Assembly: GCA_037178975.1 (NCBI GenBank)
Contig: JASJZH010000005.1
Location: 6,758,001 to 6,822,000 of the forward strand
Origin: Oscheius tipulae
Taxonomy: Eukaryota; Nematoda; Chromadorea; Rhabditida; Rhabditidae
DNA length: 64,000 nt
Direction: 5' to 3'
Positions within the stretch are counted from its first letter, which is position 1; each line of letters begins with the position of its first letter. The notes below the pieces were generated by a model. That model had not been told where the DNA came from and did no database searches. It was given only the letters and a program-made list of their open reading frames with translations. Made by a program: the position numbers and the translations under genes. Of the stretch, positions 12,197 to 21,215 are shown piece by piece.

Positions 12197-12789
12197 ATGA
12201 ACTGGCTGCGTGGGGTCTTCTCGAAGTCGCACGAGCTGGGCGAGCTGGAAGCCAAGGCGAGTCTGCCGTCCACCTCTGTTCTGACGTCTCGTCTGCCGTC
12301 TCCCGGCTCCCGAATCATCGTCAAGACGACGGAAGACAAGGAACTCTACCTAACCAGAGAAGATCTCTTCCTGATCAAGAGTCTCCGTCGAATGGTCGAT
12401 GGTAATCGCTTCTCTTTGTTCAGTCCAATGAAACAAATTCAGACCTCAGAATGGAGAACAGTGCGGAGCCTGTCGTCTCGATTCCCATGGCCATGTCGAC
12501 TGAACAACTGGAGAAGATTTTGGTCTGGTGTCGTCGTAGTCAGAAGGAGAAAGACGCGAGCTGCATCTTCAAGAAGGACTGCGTCAAGGAACTGCTCAAG
12601 TACATCGAGCTGGCCCAGTATCTAGATATCGGTCGTCTGGCCGACAGTCTGGCCGGACAAGTGGCTCTTCTTCTCCAGTCGATGGATCTCAACACTCAAA
12701 GGGAGACTCTTGGTCGTGAAGGCAAAACGCCGTGTAGTGAGGAGCAGAAGAAGATTGTCGAGGGCCTCAAGGCGATGTTCAACTTCTAG
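12197..12789 (+). CDS. SKP1-like BTB/POZ protein
   Basis: Two exons (12197-12401 and 12443-12789) encode about 180 residues. After a 40-residue leader the sequence follows the SKP1 fold: RIIVKTTEDKELYLTRED, an acidic turn, IPMAMSTEQLEKILVWC (beta strand and helix), then ELAQYLDIGRLADSLAGQVA, equivalent to the AANYLDIKGLL motif. SKP1 proteins bridge cullin-1 to F-box proteins in SCF ubiquitin ligases, and nematodes carry many diverged SKP1-related genes. The C-terminus keeps a TP-SEEQ segment but ends in KAMFNF instead of the WCEEK end of SKP1, so F-box binding may be altered. The N-terminal leader is also unusual. It stands 100 bases upstream of the ribokinase gene on the same strand. Confidence 0.8.
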
Positions 12790-12807
12790 GATAGGGCACA
12801 CTTCTGC

Positions 12808-12813
12808 AATAAA
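12808..12813 (+). terminator. Poly(A) signal of the SKP1-like gene
   Basis: AATAAA begins 18 bases after the stop codon and leaves about 75 bases before the ribokinase ATG, the spacing seen between genes of nematode operons. Confidence 0.6.
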
Positions 12814-12888
12814 CCCCTGGCATGAATCTTTGTTATCAAACTAAGCTTTGTTCCTTATCGATTGCTGCCTGTTGACCCCGTCTGCACC

Positions 12889-13973
12889 ATGTCCAAGAAG
12901 ATTGTCGTTTTTGGCAGTATTGTTCAGGATCTAGTCAGGTCTGGATTACTTTATTTTTTCTTCAAAGATAGTTTCAGTTACACTGATACTTTCCCTAGAC
13001 CGGGGGAAAGTGTCCGAGGTAACGCTTTTCTAACCGGCGGAGGTGGAAAAGGGGCCAATCAAGCTGTGGCAGCTGCTCGACTGGGAGCTGATGTCACTTT
13101 ACTGGGAAAGGTTCGAAAGTGTCTGGATGTGCGCAGAAAGTTTTCAGGTCGGTGACGACATCTTCGGAGACTCCAACATTGCCGATCTTCGAAAGGCTGG
13201 AGTCAATGTTGACCATATTGAGAAGTCAACAACTTCTCCGACTGCTACAGCTACAATTACGGTGAACAAGGAGGGAGAGAATACGATTGTCGTAACACTG
13301 GGAGCAAATCTCGAACTGACGTCTGATGTCGCTGAAAGAATGGAAGAGATCATTTCCATGGCTGGTATTGTGATGATCCAAGCGGAAATTGCTCACGAGG
13401 GAAATAGAAAGGCTCTCGAGTTGGCAAAGAAACATGGTGTGCGAACATTTTTCAATCCTGCTCCCGGTGATCGTCATCTCGACACGAGTGTCCTCTCTCT
13501 CGTTGATATTGTCTGTACTAATGAGAACGAGGTAAGGGAGTGTTTTGGAAATAATGAGAATCTTCCAGGCCGAATTCATAACAAATATCGAAGCCTCGAC
13601 TGTAGAAAATGCCAAGAAGGCAGCCGAGAAAATGCTCGAGATAGGCCCAACCTGTGCGATTGTCACTCTGGGAGGACAAGGTTGGATTTACAGATATAAT
13701 ATAATAAAATAAAATGTTTTAGGAGCAGTTGTCGTGACGAAAAGCAGCTACAGTCATGTCACCTCTTTCAAAGGTCAAGTTGTAGACACTACCGGCGCTG
13801 GAGACTGTTTCTGTGGCACGTTCTGTGCCCTCTTAATGGCGGGAAAGAGTGAGATAGAGGCTGCGGGATCAGCTGTGGCTGTGGCTGGTCTCTCTGTTCA
13901 GAGAAAGGGAACACAGAAGTCTTATTGGACAAGGAAAGAGATCCAAGAGAAATGTCCAGATGTTCTGTTGTAA
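12889..13973 (+). CDS. rbks: Ribokinase
   Basis: PfkB-family sugar kinase that phosphorylates D-ribose to ribose 5-phosphate in the cytosol. Five exons (12889-12938, 12978-13110, 13148-13531, 13569-13680, 13723-13973) encode about 310 residues, the usual length. Recognisable parts are the N-terminal [20 protein letters not shown], the first PfkB signature around [20 protein letters not shown], an NPAPG motif near the middle, TNENEAE, the VTLGGQGA strand, and the second signature [13 protein letters not shown] whose GAGD supplies the anion hole and catalytic Asp. The active site looks complete. The gene lies between an SKP1-like gene (100 bases upstream) and a sugar transporter (281 bases downstream), all on the plus strand. 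Confidence 0.95.
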
Positions 13974-13977
13974 TAAA
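13972..13977 (+). terminator. Poly(A) signal overlapping the ribokinase stop
   Basis: The stop codon TAA runs directly into TAAA, so AATAAA overlaps it by two bases. This implies a very short 3' UTR. Confidence 0.5.
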
Positions 13978-14253
13978 TGGCTCAGATCCACATCCCTCAT
14001 TTTCCAATTGAGCTTTTGACTCTTTGATCCTCTCGTCCTCTGGCTTTCAAGCCTAGCGGTCATCGATTAACCGCCCGTCTGTTTGCATTTGCACATACGA
14101 AACTGACCTCTCTTTTTCATGTCTTCCCTAGTTTTTCAACCAAACACAATTCACACAATGTGTCCTCGTGGTGCCGTCTTATTTTAGTGTAAAGATCAAA
14201 CAACACTCCAGGTCTTTATTAACCCATCTCGTCTCATCTTGGCGTCATTCAAA

Positions 14254-16018
14254 ATGTCTGAGAAATTGCAGATGGACGTGTCTGATCGTCGATGGCTTCT
14301 TCTAAAAGGGGTTGCCCTTTCCATTCTATCTATTTTCCAGGTCTGTTCTCTTTCTAACATTTCATAAATTGGCTTCAGATGGGTTTTGCTACAGCCTACC
14401 CCAATACAGCTATTGATTCTTTTCACGTCTTTTTAAATAACTCAATGGGCGGCATAACCGAGAATCAGTTTAATTGGATCTGGTCCAGTATTCTCAATGT
14501 CTACTTTATTGGCTTCGCTGCGGGAAGTTGGATAGCCGTGCCTCTGGCCGATCGAATCGGACGGAAATGTGGGTAGACTTGGCACAAAACCGAGAAAATG
14601 GTTCAGGGTGTCTTCTTGTGGGCAACACGTCAAATTTTCTATCGGCTCTGTTGTCTTTTATCTCGATTCTTCTATACTGGCCATGGCTGTTCTTGACCAG
14701 TCGAATTCTACTGGCAGTCGCGGCAGCACTCTCAATGAACAGTTTGATCCTACTACTTCAGGTTCATTTTGAGAACTGAACAGGGAACAGTACAACTTTC
14801 AGGAAGCGAGCCCCTCGACCCTCCGTGGTTTGATGTCTTTCAATGCAGAAATGGCATTTGTGGTGATGAATCTTGTGGGAGCTTTTGCGGGAATGCGCTC
14901 AATATTTGGAACAAACCTTCCTCTTCTACTAGGGTCAGTTCGAGTTCGCTCCTACAGATCATTCGTTTTCAGATTGGGATGTATTCCCTCCTTGGCATCG
15001 GTGTTCCTGGCGGCCTGGTTCCATGAATCTCCTAAATTCCTGGCGCTTCAACGAAAGGACGACGAGGCAGCGAACAAGGCTCTTCGTTTCTACCAGGGAC
15101 TCGGTTTGGTATTCGACTGTGAACAATATAAAGAGTTTCTAGACTCAACTGGGTGTACTGAAGTCTTGACTGTTATTTCTGAAGAGAAATCTGAGGAAAA
15201 CTCTCATCTGACCGACATTTTTCGAGCTCCAAAGACGCTGTTTGGGCTCCTTCTTGGGATTGTTACTATGCAATTAACCGCTTCGATCTGGCCAATTCTC
15301 TACTATTCGACCGAGTTCCTTCGGAAGGCTGGAATATCAGAAGAGAACGCCGAGACCGTCTCCTCGACTATGCTTTTCATCAGTTCCATCTCTACAGTAA
15401 TCGGGATGTTTCTTGTTGAACGTCTTCCGAGAAAAAAACTGCTTCTGGGATCAGCTGCCATCAACGTCGCAGCTCTGCTTCTATTCGTAGCATCCGAGAG
15501 AGGTCATCACATCTGGTCAGAGCTACGATACGGATGTGTAGCAGGTGTCGTTCTTCACGGCATCAGCTACAGGTTTGACTACTGGTTTTTCTAAACAAAA
15601 TTGAATTTAGTATTGGACTCGGACCGATTGGATGGTTCATAACTGCTGAGCTTGTTCCACAGAATCACAGAGCCATCTGTCAGTCGATAACGCTATCCAT
15701 CAACCAACTATGTGCTCTGCTTCTCTGTTTCGTTACTCTACCACTCTACAACTCTCTTGGTAAGATCAAAGAACACTTCCGATCAATCCAAATATCCAAA
15801 ATCTAGGTTCCCTCATCATCTTGTTCCTCTTCGCAATTCCCGGAGCTTTCTACATACTCTTCCTCTGGAAATTCCTCCCAGAGACCAGGAACCGCTCAAT
15901 CGTTGACGTTGCTGCTGATATGCCGAGCAGTTTCTGTGGATGTCCAATCACGAGTGCTCGGGGGGAGCGGATAGCCATGGAAGAAACGTTAAAGACCTCA
16001 CCGAAAGAGCTCGAATGA
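14254..16018 (+). CDS. SLC2-family facilitative sugar transporter
   Basis: Multi-pass plasma-membrane hexose transporter of the major facilitator superfamily. Joined exons give roughly 480 residues with 12 predicted membrane helices. Family marks: LADRIGRKW between helices 2 and 3 (the DRxGRR-type loop), FHESPKFLALQRKDDEA after helix 6 (the PESPR motif), a GPIGWFITAELVPQNHRA stretch at helix 10 (GPGPIPW region), and FLPETRNRSI after helix 12 (the PETKG motif). The QLS and other selectivity residues cannot be assigned with confidence. The first exon ends at a TTCCAG/GTCTGT junction, and the short introns follow the usual pattern of this window. It follows ribokinase by 281 bases and precedes the acid phosphatase by 101 bases, which suggests shared regulation or an operon. 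Confidence 0.92.
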
Positions 16019-16099
16019 TCTTTTTGCCGCGTAGTAAAATTGAACATTTTTGCAAGATTTTCTTATTTCCTCGAAGGAATGCCTTCGTAATTCGGAACT

Positions 16100-16113
16100 T
16101 TGATAAGATAAGA
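16100..16113 (+). promoter_or_regulatory. Paired GATA-type sites before the acid phosphatase gene
   Basis: TGATAAGATAAG lies just before the start codon and holds two overlapping WGATAR sites. In nematodes such sites upstream of digestive genes are bound by intestinal GATA factors (ELT-2 class). They may drive this gene separately from its upstream neighbours. Binding is inferred, not shown. Confidence 0.45.
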
Positions 16114-16118
16114 GAAGC

Positions 16119-17756
16119 ATGCTGATCCCTCTTCTGACGACGTTTTTCATTTTCTGTTCTGCTGATGATCTCGTACAGATACAAGTTGTAAGTCATGCTT
16201 GATCAGAATGGTAGAAGACTATAATTTATCAAATGGATGTGCAGATCCGTCGAGAATACATGTTTACGAGCATTGTACTTATACAGAGCTATTGAAAAAT
16301 TCTAAAGGAATCCGCTTACAGTCGGCTTGAAAGCCACTTACAAGGATGCTAGGAGAACAAAAAATTGCATTCTAGGTGTACCGACATGGAGACAGAACCC
16401 CGCTCCAATGTTTCCCAACAGACCCGAACCTCCCTGTCTGGAATCTCGAACCGAAGGGAGAATTTACCACGGTTTGGGTGGAACAGTTACAACTAAAAGT
16501 TGGTTCAGATAGGCATGAGACAACATTACAATCAAGGACTGAAGATGAAGGCTCGATACATCGACCAGTTGAAGTTCCTCAACAGCACATACAAGAGGGA
16601 AGAGGTTTAGTTAGCCAGGGGAGCAGATAAAAAGTGATTCAGATACTCGTCCGCTCTTCGATGTCTCCCAGATGCATTCAGAGCTCTGCCTCCAACCTAG
16701 CCGGTCTGTATTCCGGCTCCAAGGGTACCTTTCCCGCTAACGCTGGATGGCCTACCAACTGGACTCCGATTCCAATCCATTCCCTCGAACCGCCTCTCCA
16801 ACATGTAACCTTACTCAGTGTGTCAAAATTCCTGTTTGTTAAGATGTTGGATCCTGGAAAGAACTGTCTTCGTGACGATACTTTGACGACCAAGAGAGGA
16901 GCAGACAATGATGCCTTTGTGACCTACGAATTTGACCATGCGGTGCGTCGTAGAATCTAAATCGTTGGAGGCAGAGGATTGTTTAGGAAATGATTGCCGA
17001 GATCGCTGATCTTTCCGGGGAAGGAATTCTAGATATTCAAGGTCTGATGCACTTCTACGACTGTGTGCGCATCGAGGTCGGTGTTTCACAGGAATTGAAC
17101 ATTGACTAAGTTTTCCAGAAAGAGTTCCGCAACATGAGTCTGGCCAAATGGGTCACTCCCAAATTGTACAACAATCTGGCTGATCTCTACTGGAGAACTG
17201 CCAATTACATTTACGGAGGGGCAGATTTTGGTGTCGGGGAAGATTTGGAGCTGATCAGAGTACGGGGAGGGGCTCTCCTGACCGAAATTCTGGATAGAAT
17301 GATGGATGCTGCTGCTGGAAAAGACGCGACCAAAATGTATGCGTACAGTGCTGTTAGTTTGCTTTCTCTCAGAAGAATAGGAGGTTCTAGCACGACACAA
17401 CATTGACTTCTCTGTTCCGAACACTTGGGAATAAGAAGGAAATGGTGGGAGATATCAACCCAGACTATGCTGCCCACTACATTTTCGAACTTTGGAAGTC
17501 TGGAGTCACATATTATATCAAGGTATGTTGAATGGTAGAATAATTCCGTCTTTCAGACTCTCTACTTGGCAAATGAGACGGCGGACTTTGTTACAACGAC
17601 AAGTAATATTAGGGACTGTGGCGGTGGAGACACTTGTCCTTTCCCGACATTCAATGAACGGTGCAAACCTTATCTTGTAAATCATATTCAAGAGGTATGT
17701 GAAACCTTTTTGGATGAAGAGAGATAGATTTTCAGCTCTGCGACAAAGCGATATAA
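16119..17756 (+). CDS. Secreted histidine acid phosphatase
   Basis: Branch-2 histidine phosphatase that hydrolyses phosphomonoesters at low pH, secreted or lysosomal; nematode relatives are gut enzymes. The exons encode a signal peptide (MLIPLLTTFFIFCS), then VYRHGDRTP with the catalytic nucleophile His, the VRSS strand with its phosphate-binding Arg, NLAGLYSG, and SAHDTTLTSL with the proton-donor His-Asp pair. The pairs of cysteines in CGGGDTCPFP and ERCKPYL are typical of the C-terminus. The protein is about 390 residues, a normal length, and all catalytic residues are present. The first intron (about 179 bases) separates the signal peptide from the RHG exon. The gene starts 101 bases after the sugar transporter stop. 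Confidence 0.9.
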
Positions 17757-20700
17757 ACTACCAGAAACTGAATAAAGATCAAACATCTCGTGCGGTCGTT
17801 GGTGTTCTTTTGTTAGAGAATTCATTAGAACAAATACTAATATATCGGGGTAGAGCCTTAGATATTTGGCATTTGAGCCAGTGATTCAGTCCATGCATGT
17901 TGAAAAAGCAGTGACGTTAGTAATTTACAATTGTAGCTCCAATGCAGCTTTACACAGTAGAAGAACAACACAAGCTAGTTTTGCAAGCTTTGACAAGACT
18001 TGTCCTGTCCAGTCCTGTCAAGATTCGTCAAGTACCATCCAAGTTCCTTGTTCGAACAAACAGTTCGCCTCTGCACTAGCAATGAAGGTTGCTTCTCTAC
18101 CAGCTTCTCAAAAATGAGAGTCGAGTACAAGGAAATAAAAAATCGTGAAACGGATCAAGATGTGACGTAGAGATGGACGAAGGACTGGAAAGCTTGAGCA
18201 TGCAAGTACGTCAGACAAGCCTCCAGGATTCAGAAAAGATTGAATGAGGTAGACTACCAGTTCTTTTGCTTATTAGTATGGTGGTGGGCGGGGGTTTTAG
18301 CACAGGCAGTAAACAGCGTCATTAGTAGATGAATCATTCGCAAAGCGCTCAGTCCATAGTCTTTTGGGGTCGGTTCGACGGCTCGCAGACTAATTTCTGG
18401 TTCTGTCTCCACTAGAAGCTCACGTCTTCTCCTCCGTCATCTATCTTTATCAGCTGGCCCTCAACCAGCCGACAGGACTTCTCTTCCCTATCAAGGATGT
18501 TGTCGGACAAACATTGCGAAACTGGTGTGCGCTCTGTTCAAACAGACACACAAACAGTTGCGAAATAGCCAGGTGAGACGAGAACATTCTAGGCTCAGAT
18601 TGGGAGAGAAAGAGAGAGGAAGAGAGCACAGAGAACAGTCAATAATGGCCTTATATGGTCAGAGCGAATGCGCAATCTTACAAAAGAAGAAGGTCGGGAG
18701 AAAATTGAGAAATGGATATGACAACTGTCTACTGGTAAATAACTTTCGGGTAGGCAACTGTTGGTTATTACATACAGGGACATAAATATAGTATAAGCAG
18801 AACTAGTAAGACCAAGTGAAATGTATCTTTAGCCCCAATGATACCTTAGCATAGTATTCTCGAAACGGCAAACTTCAAAGTTTGCATCTTGCTCCTACAC
18901 TGTATGTAAATCACAGATTTCTTCATAAACACCGTCTGAGCAAACTTCTATTTTTGATTAAATTCTGCTAAAACCGATTCATTCTGTAAAAGAGACGCTG
19001 CCTACACTGAAGACAATTGAAGGGAAGTTTGTTTTGTCATCCTTCTTCTCAATTTGTCACTATCGACGAACCTTCCAATCATTGTGCTTACAATTGATCC
19101 CAGCGAGATTGCACAATCGTGTCCTCTACGTTGAACCACACGTGTAAAAGTCGACGCCAGCTGATCGACGTGTAGTTTGTGGCATGATTCATTGTTGGCC
19201 TACGAGATTTTGACTTTCTTATTTACTCTACTGGGTAGCCACATCGAAATTGTTCTAAGTGGCTTGAGGAGAGATGAAATCGGGTAATTAGGCAAGAAAG
19301 ACGAGGTCGTCTATCCCCTCAGGTGAATGATGGACTTGAGTTGAAACTTTTCAAGGGATCTTTTCTCACCGGACGGACCCTTTTCTTACAGAGAGTAATA
19401 GATTTTGTTAACTTCAGAAAGCTGGTGAGAAAAGTGTATTCTGCGGCTAGCGCCAATTTCTCACTCGCCTCTATGATCGAAATGTTGGCGTAAAAGGTGA
19501 ACGCACTAGCACTTCCCCTCGAAAGAGCCCCGACCAACGAGTCCAGTTGTCTGGCAAGACCATTTCGTTGTGAAAGTGGAGGGCCTTGTGAAACGTGGAA
19601 TAGCGTGTGGGAGGATGCAGTCTTTGGCTGGTTCTTTCGTCATGACGAGGTGGGAATTCCCTCTCAGCTCACAATCGACGTAAACAGCCGGGTCAAAACA
19701 ACTGGTGATTGATGTTCTCTGGTTTCGGGTCTACTCCGTACGCTGATAGTACGGAGTAGATCTTTGAAACTCTAACGGTCTCAATTTGAATCCGATGATA
19801 GTCAAAACAAGAGTGTTTGTCTTTTCCAGTGTCGGATACAGGTAAATAAGAGTGTGTGAAAACAGGCTGCAGGAGGGGAACGGGGAATGCAACAGTTGCT
19901 CGTCTTTGACTGCTGTTACTGCGGAGACTTTTGATAGAAACTGTACTTCCCAGTACTCTAGTAGTTGTAAAGATATCTTGACTTTAAAGAATAGACGGTA
20001 ACCGAACGGTAACTGGGAAGATTCGAGCCATCAAGAAAGAGTCTGGCTCAGCAGCGAACTAATAAACTGAACTTGACTAGTAGCCACGATGGCTTCATAA
20101 AGAACCTCTAAACTAACGTTTCTCTTTGTGTTTTTGTTCTGTTCCCTTACAAAAAACACTTTCTCACCCTGCTTTTTGTTCGATTTTCCCACGAACACCT
20201 GTAGGTCACAGGCCGAGTCACCAAGTTGGAGTTACGCACCAATGTTTCGTCATTGTCGGGCACATTATCGAGTCTCTCCCTGTTCAGCAAAACGTCACAA
20301 GGAAACTGCGTCTCGCGCTCAAGCCAATGGCGCTCTATCTCACTCTCTCTCACTCGCCAACAAAATAAGATTCGCAGGCGTTGGGTGGGGCAAAGCGCGG
20401 TGCGTCGCGTCAGCGGCTGCTTTAGAGCGAGAGGTCTGAACTCCGCTTCAACTGAATCCTCTATTCCCCAACATCTGTCCCCTCCCTGTAACTGTTTCGG
20501 AAGATGGAGCACGGAGACTTCTAAGACAGCGGCCACAAGCCGCTCACAAATACTTTGAAGTCACTCGCGTCGAACTGGAGGCTTGACTGCTTTTTCTCGA
20601 TTTTCATACTCCCGGTTAGTCTCGTTTCTTTGGTCAAAAGTCGAAAATTTGATTGGAAAAAAGTCTTACTCTACCATCTCTACCATTTGAAAGTCTTTCG

Positions 20701-21215
20701 ATTGCCGCCCTTTTGAGCGACGTGTCGTAAAACTGCTCTCTCAGAATCAACTGGATCAGTTCCACCGAGTTCCGAAGGTCTGGAAGTCGACTGATCCAAG
20801 AGAAACGGTATGGTGTCTAAACTGACAGGTCAAGAAATGAACCAATTTCTAGCCTCTCTCTTTGTCAGATGTTACCAGAGAAGGACCGGTTCCAGATGGG
20901 CAAACAGTCGGTCTACCGAAGGTGATCGAGCTCCTTCTGAACCGAGCCATGAGAATATTCGAGAAACATCCTTGACAGTCCGTGCCATTCGAGAAACAAC
21001 GCGACTGTCTTTCGCAACATGTCTCGCGGGTCCTGTTCGTTCAATGTTCAGCCCGCGTGCTTTGGGTCAGGGTGACGAAATTCGGGCGCCTGGGAGAGGG
21101 AGAGTGGGCGGAGCCGCCGTGGTCGATTCCGTCATGAATCGGTACACTTATACAACATTTTGTATTCAAGTATTTTAACATTCTTCATCGTCATTTCAAG
21201 CTAGCTTTTCCAGAA
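17757..21215 (+). other. Region of 3.5 kb without a convincing gene
   Basis: No open frame here resembles a known family. Several weak coding-like stretches occur (near 18,173, 18,400-18,570, 19,500-19,710 and 20,810-21,175) but none can be joined into a supported model. A perfect hairpin lies at 19,730. The last few hundred bases are probably the promoter and 5' leader region of the Tribbles gene. Confidence 0.5.
19730..19760. repeat. Perfect 12-base hairpin
   Basis: TCTACTCCGTAC, a seven-base loop GCTGATA, then the exact reverse complement GTACGGAGTAGA. It is isolated in noncoding sequence. It could be a small structured RNA element, a foldback remnant or chance. Confidence 0.6.

Noticed and set aside
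18173-18568. Possible three-exon small protein starting MDEGLESLSMQ
   Set aside because: Needs a 28-base intron, and the last exon has a competing, more protein-like frame. No family match, so not annotated.
20128-20558. Overlapping open frames of about 100 codons on both strands
   Set aside because: Composition is not coding-like, the frames overlap each other, and no splice structure or motif is seen. Probably promoter-proximal sequence.
20810-21178. ATG-started frame of 122 codons upstream of Tribbles
   Set aside because: Arg/Ser-rich without motifs and ending just before the Tribbles start. More likely leader or promoter sequence.
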